From the NCBI GenBank assembly GCA_007136405.1, contig SLHA01000096.1:1-58227 (forward strand): a DNA stretch of 58,227 nt. The letters are read 5' to 3'. A program made the position numbers and the translations under genes. Below are positions 33,472-42,201 of this stretch, in pieces (the stretch's first letter is position 1; every line of letters starts with the position of its first letter). Under the pieces are notes generated by a model. It did no database searches. It was not told the origin of the DNA and was given only the letters and a program-made list of their open reading frames with translations. The stretch is from Candidatus Latescibacterota bacterium (GTDB taxonomy: Bacteria; Latescibacterota; UBA2968; UBA8231).

Positions 33472-36171
33472 TCATGTGTCCTCCGGCGCCGGAGCCCGCT
33501 CCGGCTCCACGACGAAGCGCAACACCAGCAGCCCCAGTGCGCCTGCTAGGGCGTTGAGCTGCACATCGCGGATATCGAAAAACCGTTGCGGTAATACCCA
33601 CTGGATGCATTCGTCCACCAGTCCGAGCAACGCTGTCGCGACCAGACTGACCAGATAGGCGCGACGCGGCGAAAGATCCAGACGTAACGCACTGTACAGC
33701 ACCCAGCTCATGAAACCGTACAGTACGAGGTGAAGCCGCACGGCGGGAAAAGCTGCGAGCTGATGCAGTAAATAGGCGTATACCGGGACGACCAACGCCA
33801 GGGCCACGTAGGGCTGCCAGCGGCGCAGTCGGTTCCGGGACCACAGGCGCCACAGGAACAACACGCCGAATCCTGCCAGCAGGAAATTGGCCAGGTATTG
33901 CAGCGAGCCATCCGTATAGATGGACATGGCGTGCCAGATGACCGGCATCACCGGAATCGTCGTGTATACGAACGCAATGTACAACAGCGCCATGCCCCAG
34001 GCACGACAGCGTGCGGGTCCCAGACGATCGGCATGCGTCCAGACGACGGCGACAGCGATGACCGCGATCAGCACGATCACGCTGAGATCGGCGATGGGGA
34101 CGCTGGCGATGAGCAAATACAGGTCGCGCCCACCGTGGCCGAACCCCGCGATCAAATTCCTGGTATGACCCGCCAGCGCTACCGCCATATGCCGGCTTCT
34201 CAGCAACAGGGAAGCGGGTGCGAGAGCAGACGGATCCGTGCCGGTGGAATGCTCCAGATAGAAGGTCGTCCAGGGGCTGGCGGCGTCCGGTTGCCCATCC
34301 GGATAGATCCGGAAGGTGAAGGGGTTGTACAGAACCACGGCGTCCCACATCCAGGCGGAAAAGGGTCCGTATTGCGGCGCGGAGCTGTCCACCACGAACT
34401 CACCCGAAAGGTGGTAATCGCCGTCACCCACAGCGTACTCCACGATATAGCGGGCGTGCTCGGGTCCGGTCCACCTGGGTTGCACCCTTCTGTCATCGCC
34501 CAGGTATCGCAGTGTATCGCCTTCCTGCGGAAACAGGATCTCCACCGCCTCCGCCGGCATGTCTACCGGATCCGCAGGTTCCCTGTCCGGCGTCTCCGCG
34601 GCCACCCCCTCCAGGGCCATGGCCGGATCCGGCAGCAACGGCACATAGCGCGTCAGCTCCCGCTCCAACACCCAGTCGTCCAGCAACCCGCGCAGGCTGT
34701 CGGCGATCTCCGGCCGGGCCGTGGCCAGGTTGTGCTTCTCCCGTGGGTCGTGATCCAGGTCAAACAGCTTGATCTCGCCTTCGCTGACCCGGTGATGCAG
34801 TTTCCACCGGCCGGCGCGTATGGCCCGGTAACGCCTGGCGTACTGCTCCGGATCAGCCGTATATCCACCACCCGAAGTCTCGAAAAACAGCGGACCGCGA
34901 GACCAGCTGTGCGCACCGGTCATCAACGGCACCAGGGACTGTCCGTGCACCGACGAGGGCGTGTCCAGGCCGGCGAGCTCGAGTACGGTGGGCATGATGT
35001 CCACGTCCTGAACGGGCACGTCGAAATCCTGACCGGCCTCGATCACTCCGGGGAACCAGAAGATGAGCGGTATGCGAATGACCGGTTCATACAACCTTCC
35101 CTCCCGAAAAGTCGAGACGTGACCGATGAGGCCGTCCTCCAGCAGTTCCTCGCCATGGTCTGCCGAAACGATGATCAGCGTGTTCCCGGTCAGACCCTCT
35201 TCCTGCAGCAGTTGCCGCAGACGGCCGAAGAACTCGGTGTCCATACGCTTGATCTGTGCATCGTACAGCGCCTGTAGCCAGGGGCGATCCCGGTGGCTGA
35301 ATTCGAATGTATTGCGCAGAATATGGATATGGGTCTGGACGATCCGCATCTTCTCGGCCGCCAGGAAACGGCGTACAGCCCCTGCCAGGGGGATCCGTGA
35401 GGTGAACACCGGATCCAGGTACATGGATTCGTAGGGTTCGCCGGGATCGAAAGGCAGATGCAGTTCCCGGTAGTGGTAATACAGAAAAAAAGGTCGATCC
35501 GGTTCCGCTATTTCCCTCAGCCAATGGAAGAGAACCTCGTCACCGTCGTGCAGCCGTTTGTCGCGTTCGGGATAGGACTCGAAACCCAGGTTGTGGAAGT
35601 TGGGAATATCAGTCAGGAAAAAAATATCGGGAGCGGTATATCCCGCCTGGCGCAACACGTCCGGCAGTGTCTGGATTTCCGTGGATATGCTGCGGCCGCG
35701 TATATCGACCCCGTGCCCCAGGGCATCAAGGCCGGTCAACACGGCCAGCAGGCCGGGTGTCGTCCAGCCCGAACTGGAATAAGCCTGAGAGAACGAGGCG
35801 CCTTCACGGGCCAGCGAATCCAGTACGGGGCTCGGGTTACCCGGTCTGCCGTAATACCCGAGGAAATCGGGACGAAAAGTATCCGCAGTGATGAGGATGA
35901 TGTTGGGCAATGACGAGGCCGCGGAGGCGCCGACGACCTGCGCCCCGAGGCACGCGCACGCCACGGCGATCAGCAGGCCTGCGATCATGCCCGTGATGCC
36001 GCACTTTCTCGCGCCACCCGCCGTGGGCCGGCGGACACGGTCGCCCCCTGTCATGCCGGCATATCGGCATGGACGGACGGCCGACGACGAACCAGATCCA
36101 GATCCAGCGCCCACCTCCTGTTGTCGCCTGGTCGCGTACAAGCTCCGGCTATGGTCATCGAAACACATCAT
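33472..36171 (-). CDS. Sulfatase-superfamily enzyme fused to a C-terminal VanZ-like membrane domain
   Basis: The 899-residue protein has an N-terminal membrane anchor (about 62-82). A periplasmic alkaline-phosphatase/sulfatase fold follows (about 87-530): ILITADTFRPDFLGYYG, SSGWTTPGLLAVLTG and VSADHGEELLEDGLIGH. A beta-rich segment comes next, then about seven membrane helices ending in a VanZ-like motif (LVDECIQWVLPQRFFDIRDVQLNALAGALG). The usual C/S-x-P-x-R formylglycine site is absent; a threonine takes the nucleophile place, as in phosphotransferase-like members. It may modify the glycan made by this operon. The start used is coupled to the WecA-like gene (17-base overlap, GGAGAG upstream); starts at 36054 or 35988 are possible. 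Confidence 0.85.
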   Translation of the reverse strand: MMCFDDHSRSLYATRRQQEVGAGSGSGSSSAVRPCRYAGMTGGDRVRRPTAGGARKCGITGMIAGLLIAVACACLGAQVVGASAASSLPNIILITADTFRPDFLGYYGRPGNPSPVLDSLAREGASFSQAYSSSGWTTPGLLAVLTGLDALGHGVDIRGRSISTEIQTLPDVLRQAGYTAPDIFFLTDIPNFHNLGFESYPERDKRLHDGDEVLFHWLREIAEPDRPFFLYYHYRELHLPFDPGEPYESMYLDPVFTSRIPLAGAVRRFLAAEKMRIVQTHIHILRNTFEFSHRDRPWLQALYDAQIKRMDTEFFGRLRQLLQEEGLTGNTLIIVSADHGEELLEDGLIGHVSTFREGRLYEPVIRIPLIFWFPGVIEAGQDFDVPVQDVDIMPTVLELAGLDTPSSVHGQSLVPLMTGAHSWSRGPLFFETSGGGYTADPEQYARRYRAIRAGRWKLHHRVSEGEIKLFDLDHDPREKHNLATARPEIADSLRGLLDDWVLERELTRYVPLLPDPAMALEGVAAETPDREPADPVDMPAEAVEILFPQEGDTLRYLGDDRRVQPRWTGPEHARYIVEYAVGDGDYHLSGEFVVDSSAPQYGPFSAWMWDAVVLYNPFTFRIYPDGQPDAASPWTTFYLEHSTGTDPSALAPASLLLRSRHMAVALAGHTRNLIAGFGHGGRDLYLLIASVPIADLSVIVLIAVIAVAVVWTHADRLGPARCRAWGMALLYIAFVYTTIPVMPVIWHAMSIYTDGSLQYLANFLLAGFGVLFLWRLWSRNRLRRWQPYVALALVVPVYAYLLHQLAAFPAVRLHLVLYGFMSWVLYSALRLDLSPRRAYLVSLVATALLGLVDECIQWVLPQRFFDIRDVQLNALAGALGLLVLRFVVEPERAPAPEDT

Positions 36172-37180
36172 CTTGACTCTCCACGTACAGCGTTCCCGCG
36201 ATCAGCAAAAGCAGGCCGAATGCCAGCCCGGCCAATCCCCATGTCCGGTTGCCGAAAATCCACAGGCAACCACCGGCCGCCAGCACAGCGTCCACCAGCA
36301 GCACCAGCGCATCAACGCCGGCCGGTGACCATCCCAGGGTGACCAGCCGCTGATACAGATGCTTCTGGTGAGCTTGCACGAGGTTGTCGCCGCGCAGTCC
36401 CCGGCGCGCCAGCGTGTATCCCGTATCGTAAAAAAACGAACCATTGAGCGCCGCATACAACCACAGGGGCAGGCCGTGTTCCATGCCCGCCAGGCCGCCG
36501 ACTGCCAGCACGAAACCGATGAAATGCGATCCCACATCTCCCATGAAGATACGCGCCGGAGGACGATTGAGAACCAGGAAACCACCGCTGGCCGCGGCCA
36601 GTGCCAACGCTATCTCCCATGGCCCTTCCAGGTGCCAGAGCATCAGGCTGCTGGCTGCTGCCACCAGAACCGTATGCCCCCCGACGATACCGTCTATGCC
36701 GTCCATGAAATTGGTGGCGTTGCACATGGCAACGATCCAGAGCACGCACAACACCGCGACCATCCAGCCCGGCCGCGCCAGACTCCAGCCGGGAAAATCC
36801 ACCTGTGGAGGCAGACTATGCACCACCAGCCATGCGCCGGAGGCGCTCACCGTCAAAACCAGCTTCTCCACCACACCGAGTGGGCGTATCCAGTCATCCC
36901 AGACCATGAACGCCAGCACCACAGTACCTGCCAGCAGCCCGCCGTGTACCGGCGTCATCCTAGCCGTAGCGCTGATGCCGTACGCGGTCAGACCCACCCA
37001 ATACCCAGCGATGATGCCCAACCCGCCAGCCGTGGGCATGGGCCTTGCGTGCGCACTCCTGTAGTTGGGATGATCGACCCACTGGTAGCGCCGGGTGGCG
37101 ACAAGCACGGCCCATGTCACCGCCAGCGCACCGATCCCGCTGCTAGCCGCGACCAGGACGGCCGGCGACAGGCCGGTCAT
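36155..37180 (-). CDS. WecA/MraY-family undecaprenyl-phosphate glycosyl-1-phosphate transferase
   Basis: The 341-residue protein has about 10-11 membrane helices. Diagnostic cytoplasmic motifs are SAHARPMPTAGGLGI (about 42-56), NATNFMDGIDGI (154-165), RIFMGDVGS (210-218) and the HQKHLYQR loop (271-278). It transfers a sugar-1-phosphate to the lipid carrier and so starts synthesis of an O-antigen or other envelope polysaccharide. The conserved DD pair appears as VWDDW near residue 95. It overlaps the SDR gene by ATGA, in an arrangement resembling the WbpL/TarO region of other species. The exact sugar is unknown. Confidence 0.92.
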   Translation of the reverse strand: MTGLSPAVLVAASSGIGALAVTWAVLVATRRYQWVDHPNYRSAHARPMPTAGGLGIIAGYWVGLTAYGISATARMTPVHGGLLAGTVVLAFMVWDDWIRPLGVVEKLVLTVSASGAWLVVHSLPPQVDFPGWSLARPGWMVAVLCVLWIVAMCNATNFMDGIDGIVGGHTVLVAAASSLMLWHLEGPWEIALALAAASGGFLVLNRPPARIFMGDVGSHFIGFVLAVGGLAGMEHGLPLWLYAALNGSFFYDTGYTLARRGLRGDNLVQAHQKHLYQRLVTLGWSPAGVDALVLLVDAVLAAGGCLWIFGNRTWGLAGLAFGLLLLIAGTLYVESQDDVFR

Positions 37181-38034
37181 GGCGCCGGCTCTTCCTGCTG
37201 GTGGCTGCGTGCCAGTCCCACGGCCAGTTCCAGCGGCTGGAATCCCAGGTCTTCACGGGCCCATCGAATGCAACCTGACTTGTCTTCCTGAAGACGCCGG
37301 ACCTGCTCGGAATCCATGGGCAGGCGCAAGCGCAGCATCACGGCGACGCGCATGCACAGCAGAAACACCGGAACCGGTATATGAAGGAGAACAGGAGCGC
37401 GCCCGATCGCCCGCCCGACGGTCATCACGAGTTCGTCATACGTCAGGGCGCGGGGACCCGCCACGGTATACGTCTGTCGCAAGCGGCCGCGTACCGCCGA
37501 GGCCAACACAGCATCGATCAGATCATGAACGAAGACGGGTTGCTGCAACGCTTTGCCATTTCCTGGGACCGGTAGAATTCGGTGCCGGTGCAGATAGCCC
37601 TGCAAACGGCTGATATTGCGGTCGTCTCCTGGCCCGTACACCATGGACGGGCGCAGCATGATCCAGGGCAGACCGGAGGCACGGACCGCGTCCTCCCCTT
37701 TTCGCACCTCATCCACGCTTGATGACGGCACCCCGGATAACGCCTGCATGCTGCTGATCAGCACGATCCGGTCGACATCGGGCGGTGCACAAGCTAGCAC
37801 GACCGGTGCAAAACGGATGTGTGCCAGGTGAAACACCGTTCGGACCCCGTCGAAAGCCGGGTGCACCGACGCGCGGTCGCGCAGATCCCCGGTGCAAATC
37901 TGGATGCCGCAATCCTCCAGATGCTTCCGGTCACTGTGCGGGCGCACCAGACAGCGCAAGGCGCCACCGGGATGGCAGAGTCTTCGCATGAGATGGCGAC
38001 CCACGTACCCGGTAGCACCCGTGACCAGGATCAT
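37177..38034 (-). CDS. NAD(P)-binding SDR/NDP-sugar epimerase-like protein, atypical
   Basis: The 285-residue extended SDR has the Rossmann motif TGATGYVG at residues 5-12, then GDLRDRASV, VFHLAH and IVLISSMQAL. WIMLRPSMVYGPGDDRNI and FVHDLIDAVL resemble sugar epimerases and NmrA/NDUFA9 relatives. The catalytic Tyr-x-x-x-Lys is not evident: the stretch after ISSMQALSG has Lys (EVRKGED) but no tyrosine. It may reduce or bind rather than epimerise. The position next to the initiating transferase fits sugar-nucleotide preparation. It overlaps both neighbours by four bases. Confidence 0.75.
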   Translation of the reverse strand: MILVTGATGYVGRHLMRRLCHPGGALRCLVRPHSDRKHLEDCGIQICTGDLRDRASVHPAFDGVRTVFHLAHIRFAPVVLACAPPDVDRIVLISSMQALSGVPSSSVDEVRKGEDAVRASGLPWIMLRPSMVYGPGDDRNISRLQGYLHRHRILPVPGNGKALQQPVFVHDLIDAVLASAVRGRLRQTYTVAGPRALTYDELVMTVGRAIGRAPVLLHIPVPVFLLCMRVAVMLRLRLPMDSEQVRRLQEDKSGCIRWAREDLGFQPLELAVGLARSHQQEEPAP

Positions 38035-39188
38035 GATCCTGAACGTCCCGGGTCGTGCAGCTCTTCATACGCTGCGGCAGTACGACTCAGCATGGTATCC
38101 AGGCCGAAGCGCGCCTGGGCGCGACGGTGCCCTTCCTCCTGCATTCGATGCCGCTGCTCCGGATTGTCCACCACTGCGTTGATGGCGCTGGCAAGCCCAA
38201 CGGGATCGTTGGGATCCACCAGGAGTCCGGTACGGCCGGGTTCGATGATCTCCGGAATACCGCCGACACGGGTAGCCACCACGGGGCAACCCATGGCCAT
38301 GGCTTCCAGCAATACGGTGGGCAACCCCTCGCGTTCCGAAGGTGATACCAGTACGTCGAAATGCGTCAGCCAGGGCCGCACGTCCGGAACCAGCCCCGCA
38401 AACAACGCGTTTCCGGTCAGCCCCAGTTGCCCGGTAAGCGCTTGCAGGCGGTCGCGCAGGGGACCGTCCCCGACGACGCAGAGCAGCAACCCCTCATGGT
38501 TTTCCAACACCTGGCGCACAGCCTCCAGCAGCACGTCGACCCGCTTCTCGGCCGTCAGGCTACCCACCAGCCCGATCACCGGTCCCGCGCCGGGATGATC
38601 AAAGGGCCGCGCACTGTGCCTGCGAGTAAAATGCTCCAGGTCGATCCCGTTGTAGATGACCTGGTACTGCTCCGCGCGCCCAACTCCCCGGGCGAGACAT
38701 TCCTTCACGGTGTTCTGACTCACGGCGATGAACCGGTGCGTCGACCTGGCCATGGCACCCTCCATCCACCGGAACAACCGAGCGGCTGTTCCGCCTGCCG
38801 CTACCTCGGCCACCTCTCCATGGTACGTGTGAATGATGACCGGAACACGCGCCATCCGGGCTGCCAGCCGCCCCAGAACCCCGGCCTTGGAGATGTGGGT
38901 GTGCACGATATGGTATTGTCCCCTGCGCATAACGGTGTACAGCCTGGCCAGAGCGCGGACATCCGCCACCGGACTGACCGAGCGCTGTAAAGCATCCAGG
39001 TACATCGTGCGAATACCGCGCTGATGCGCCTCAGCCCACAGACTTCCTTCTCCTGGCTCACCCCGCCCTGCCAGAACATCCACCTGGAACCGATCCCGAT
39101 CCAGTCCGGCAGCAAGCTCCAGGACGTGGCGAGGCACGCCGCGTACCACCAGACGAGTAACGACCTGGAGAACATTGATTCGGCCCAT
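38031..39188 (-). CDS. GT4-family glycosyltransferase
   Basis: The 385-residue GT-B enzyme has the N-terminal glycosyltransferase-4 part (INVLQVVTRLVVRGVPRHVLEL; VHTHISKAGVLGRLAARMARVPVIIHTYHG). The C-terminal GT1 part contains VIGLVGSLTAEKRVDVLLEAV and the donor-binding motif SEREGLPTVLLEAMAMGCPVVATRVGGIPE. It adds a sugar to a lipid-linked intermediate in the cytoplasm. The ATG at 39188 directly follows an in-frame GTG, either of which could start. It is the first gene of the polysaccharide operon; no clear promoter was found. Confidence 0.92.
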   Translation of the reverse strand: MGRINVLQVVTRLVVRGVPRHVLELAAGLDRDRFQVDVLAGRGEPGEGSLWAEAHQRGIRTMYLDALQRSVSPVADVRALARLYTVMRRGQYHIVHTHISKAGVLGRLAARMARVPVIIHTYHGEVAEVAAGGTAARLFRWMEGAMARSTHRFIAVSQNTVKECLARGVGRAEQYQVIYNGIDLEHFTRRHSARPFDHPGAGPVIGLVGSLTAEKRVDVLLEAVRQVLENHEGLLLCVVGDGPLRDRLQALTGQLGLTGNALFAGLVPDVRPWLTHFDVLVSPSEREGLPTVLLEAMAMGCPVVATRVGGIPEIIEPGRTGLLVDPNDPVGLASAINAVVDNPEQRHRMQEEGHRRAQARFGLDTMLSRTAAAYEELHDPGRSGS

Positions 39189-39551
39189 CACAGATCGCCG
39201 GTATGCATTCGCCTACGCCGGGCGCGGGTTGCACGGGCATGGACAGGGGTCGGCACGGCAGGGCACCGCTTCTTCAGAGATTGATGCTGGCTGTCAGTTT
39301 GTATGGGCATGAGGCCAAAGCCACGCTGGGATCCGGTCCATGCAGGACTGGGCCGGCACGCAGCTGAGGCAGAGTGGACGGTATCCGGCACAGCAACGCC
39401 CGCGGGCAGCCTGTGTGATACTACGGGTTACCCATTCACGGTATGCTTCAATCTAAGAGCCACGGCAGGGACGGGCAACTGGTCCGCTCTTGACAACGGA
39501 CCGTGACCGAGTCAGAATAAGGCGCGGTTTTTCCATCGTTGAGAGGTTGGC
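39189..39551. other. Divergent intergenic region between the polysaccharide operon and mpl
   Basis: The region holds the mpl promoter on the plus strand, listed separately. On the minus strand the only promoter-like words (CTGACA near 39290) lack a convincing -10 partner. No coding region with a start and plausible codon use is seen. A small palindrome, GCCCGCGGGC, lies near 39399. Confidence 0.55.
39490..39518 (+). promoter_or_regulatory. Sigma-70 type promoter for mpl
   Basis: A perfect TTGACA (39490-39495), a 17-base spacer and CAGAAT (39513-39518, four of six matches to TATAAT) form a standard housekeeping promoter. Transcription would begin near 39525, about 27 bases before the mpl ATG. 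GAGAGG lies 5 bases before that ATG. Confidence 0.6.
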
Positions 39552-40967
39552 ATGGTCATCAAACCAGGCGCACGCATTCACCTGATCGCCATCTGCGGTA
39601 CCGGCATGGGCGCGCTTGCCGGAATGCTGCGCGAACGCGGTTACCACGTGACCGGCTCGGATGCTCAGGTATATCCGCCGATGAGTACGCTTCTTGAGCA
39701 GCTGGGTATACCGGTCAAGCAAGGTTTCGACGCTGCCAACGTGTGCGACTGCGACCTGATCGTGGTGGGCAACGCGGTCTCACGGGGCAATCCCGAGGTG
39801 GAGGAAATGCTGGCCCGTCGCCTTCCCTACCTGTCGCTGCCCGAAGCTCTGCGCCAGGAGTTCCTGCGTGAACACCGTCCAGTGGTGGTGTCCGGAACCC
39901 ACGGGAAGACCACTACCACAGCGTTGACCGCCCACCTGTTGACCCAGGGGCAACTGGATCCATCGTTCCTGGTCGGAGGCGTTCCGGGTAACTGGGATCG
40001 TTCCTACCATCTGGGAAAGGGGGAGCACTTCGTCATCGAAGGAGACGAATACGATACCGCATACTTCCTCAAGATACCCAAATTCCTCTTCTACCTGCCG
40101 GAAATATTGATCATCAACGGTATCGAATTCGACCATGCCGACATATACGCAAACCTGGACGAAATCCTCAAGGTTTTCCGGCAGTTGATCAATACCGTGC
40201 CGGGTAACGGCCTGATTATGGCCAACCACGATGATCCCGTACTGCGACCGCTGCTGTCCGCTGCCTTTACGCCCGTGCGAACCTTCGGGACGGATCCAGC
40301 GGCCGCCGTGCGCGCCTCCCATCTACAATCCTCCCCCGCGGGTACCACCTTTCAATTGCACTGCGACGGCGAAAGCCTGGGTCCTTTCAGGGTGCCGCTC
40401 AGTGGTGAGTACAACGTTCGCAACAGCCTGGCCGCCATCGGCGTGGCCTTGCATCTGGGCCTGAGTCCGGAGACCGTTCGGCGCGCACTGCCCGAATTTG
40501 TCGGAGTCCGGCGGCGCCAGGAGAAACTCGGTTGTTTCGGCGGCATCACGATCATCGATGACTTCGCGCACCACCCCACGGCCGTGCAGCAGACGCTGGC
40601 CGGTCTACAGGACGCGTACCCCGGAGCCCGCTTCCACGTACTGTTCGAGCCGGCCAGCGCCACCAACGCCCGCGCCGTCTTCGAAGCTCGATACCGGGCC
40701 GCCTTTCGTGACGCGTACCAGGTTATTTTGGGCAGGGTGCCCCGGCCGGAACGCGCCAGACAGGACCCGCCTTTCAGCTCGGAGCGCCTTGCTGCCGCGT
40801 TGCGGGCACAGGGACAGACGGCCCTGTACCTGCCGGAGCCCAGCCAGATGGTGACTCATCTACAAGACACCGCCAAACCGGGAGACGTGATCGTGATCAT
40901 GAGCAACAGCGGTTTCGGCGGCGTGCAACAGCGGCTGTTACAGGCCTTTGGTACCTCTTCGCGTTAG
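39552..40967 (+). CDS. mpl: UDP-N-acetylmuramate:L-alanyl-gamma-D-glutamyl-meso-diaminopimelate ligase
   Basis: The 471-residue Mur ligase reattaches recycled murein tripeptide to UDP-MurNAc in the cytoplasm. Domain 1 begins IHLIAICGTGMGALAGMLRERG. The ATP loop is VVSGTHGKTTTT (about 113-123). The middle domain has FVIEGDEYDTAYFLKIPKFLFYLP, characteristic of Mpl rather than MurC. The C-terminal domain has GITIIDDFAHHPTAVQQTL and VIVIMSNSGFGG. It stands alone behind its own promoter. It implies meso-DAP peptidoglycan and a recycling pathway. Confidence 0.93.
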   Translation: MVIKPGARIHLIAICGTGMGALAGMLRERGYHVTGSDAQVYPPMSTLLEQLGIPVKQGFDAANVCDCDLIVVGNAVSRGNPEVEEMLARRLPYLSLPEALRQEFLREHRPVVVSGTHGKTTTTALTAHLLTQGQLDPSFLVGGVPGNWDRSYHLGKGEHFVIEGDEYDTAYFLKIPKFLFYLPEILIINGIEFDHADIYANLDEILKVFRQLINTVPGNGLIMANHDDPVLRPLLSAAFTPVRTFGTDPAAAVRASHLQSSPAGTTFQLHCDGESLGPFRVPLSGEYNVRNSLAAIGVALHLGLSPETVRRALPEFVGVRRRQEKLGCFGGITIIDDFAHHPTAVQQTLAGLQDAYPGARFHVLFEPASATNARAVFEARYRAAFRDAYQVILGRVPRPERARQDPPFSSERLAAALRAQGQTALYLPEPSQMVTHLQDTAKPGDVIVIMSNSGFGGVQQRLLQAFGTSSR

Positions 40968-40968
40968 C

Positions 40969-40980
40969 GGCTCCGGAGCC
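40969..40980. repeat. Perfect 12-bp palindrome after mpl
   Basis: GGCTCCGGAGCC begins two bases after the mpl stop codon. It could form a short hairpin and attenuate or protect the transcript. No run of T follows, and there is no loop, so it is not called a terminator. Confidence 0.35.
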
Positions 40981-41066
40981 TCACAGGGTCCTGTCCGACA
41001 CATACGCTACCTTGGCCGAATCGCTGCGCGATCCGTCCATGTCTTCTCTCCCTTCAGGAACCGCCC

Positions 41067-41969
41067 ATGGTATCGCTCCGCATCCACCTGATCGGCATCG
41101 TTGTGGTTCTACTGCTCCTCCCAGGCCATGCCTGGGGACAGTACCAACGCGTCCAACAACTGGCCGAACAGCTCCGTAACCCCGAGCCCGGTGTCCGCCG
41201 TCAGGCAGCGATCGCCCTGGGACGGGCTGGTTTCGCACCCAGTGTGGCGTTACTTGATGATGCCATGGACGAAGAAGCTGATGTGAGTGTGCGCCTGGAG
41301 ATCGTGCGGGCCCTGCGGTACATCGTCTTCCAGCGCTCTGCCGGCTATCCGGCAGCCATGCAGGCCCTGGCGCGCGCCTGCGACCACGAGCACCAGCCGG
41401 ATGAACTGGTGCGCTTGCGTGCCAACGAGGCCCTATGGGAAGCGGCCAAGCGGAATATGCTGGATCCGGTAGCCTATCTGGAGCGCAGTCTGGCGGATCC
41501 CAGTCTCCGTCTGCGCCTGAGCGCTGTCGCCATGCTGCGCCGGCACGGCACTCCGGAGGTCATCGGCCCGTTAGGCCGTGCTGCAACGGACCGGTCTCAG
41601 CACGAAACCATACGGCTCAAAGCGGTAGAGGCTCTGGGCGCGGTTGCGTTGTCCGATCCTGGCCCGGTAGGCCGTGATGTGGCCAGAGCCAACATCCGCA
41701 CGACCAGTCTTGTGAATGTCCCGCCACTGCACCCCCCCGGGTTGCTGGAGCAACGACACCGGCGCCAGATTTTTCTGCTCGCGGCCATCGTGGATGATGC
41801 TTCCAACAGCAGCGCCCTCAGGCTCCAGGCCGTCCGCTCCATGGGACGGGTCAAGGACAAGGCGGCTGTCCCTGTTCTGAGCCGGATAGTTCAATCCCAT
41901 GCCGACGATGCGGTGCGGAACCAGGCGACCCTGGTTCTCAGCCACTTGCTCGCCCGGCAATACGAATGA
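41067..41969 (+). CDS. Secreted HEAT-repeat protein
   Basis: The 300-residue protein has a signal peptide (about 1-24, LIGIVVVLLLLPGHAWG). HEAT/PBS-lyase-type helical repeats run through its length, for example NPEPGVRRQAAIALGRAGF, DVSVRLEIVRALRYI, PSLRLRLSAVAMLRRHGTPE and SALRLQAVRSMGRVKDKAAVPVLSRIV. Such repeats bind other proteins; no enzymatic domain is present. CAGGA lies 7 bases before the ATG. It follows mpl by 99 bases but need not share its function. No specific family beyond HEAT is recognised. Confidence 0.75.
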   Translation: MVSLRIHLIGIVVVLLLLPGHAWGQYQRVQQLAEQLRNPEPGVRRQAAIALGRAGFAPSVALLDDAMDEEADVSVRLEIVRALRYIVFQRSAGYPAAMQALARACDHEHQPDELVRLRANEALWEAAKRNMLDPVAYLERSLADPSLRLRLSAVAMLRRHGTPEVIGPLGRAATDRSQHETIRLKAVEALGAVALSDPGPVGRDVARANIRTTSLVNVPPLHPPGLLEQRHRRQIFLLAAIVDDASNSSALRLQAVRSMGRVKDKAAVPVLSRIVQSHADDAVRNQATLVLSHLLARQYE

Positions 41970-42080
41970 ATGAAATTCAACTGCCGACCGCGATCACCGA
42001 TCGTCACCCGCAGGTATCGCAGTCGTCACCCGTGCGGTCCAACCGGGCCCTCTTGCTGCGTTCCGATGGTACCTCCCAAG

Positions 42081-42102
42081 TTATTGATATTATATATTTT
42101 AC
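42081..42102. promoter_or_regulatory. AT-rich patch upstream of the lamin-tail gene
   Basis: A stretch made almost entirely of A and T (TTATTGATATTATATATTTT) stands out in a high-GC window, about 100 bases before the next gene. It contains several -10-like words, but I cannot assign one -35 partner with proper spacing. It probably marks the promoter or an upstream regulatory site. Confidence 0.35.
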
Positions 42103-42201
42103 CGCACTTTTACGGATGCGGCACACATCTTGCAATTACGCCTCTCGAGCCCCGGCAGAGCGCCGGGAGTATCACTTCGATCAACGCGAAGGAGGCCCAC
42201 C

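Noticed and set aside
33898..35277. 459-residue plus-strand frame opposite the sulfatase-VanZ gene
   Set aside because: It is antisense to a protein with clear catalytic motifs; the His/Arg/Gln-rich composition marks it as a shadow.
33472..36171. Genuine formylglycine-dependent sulfatase
   Set aside because: The C/S-x-P-x-R motif is absent; only the superfamily assignment is kept.
40981..41238. 85-residue minus-strand gene after mpl
   Set aside because: It overlaps the signal peptide and first repeat of the HEAT protein on the other strand and has no family features.
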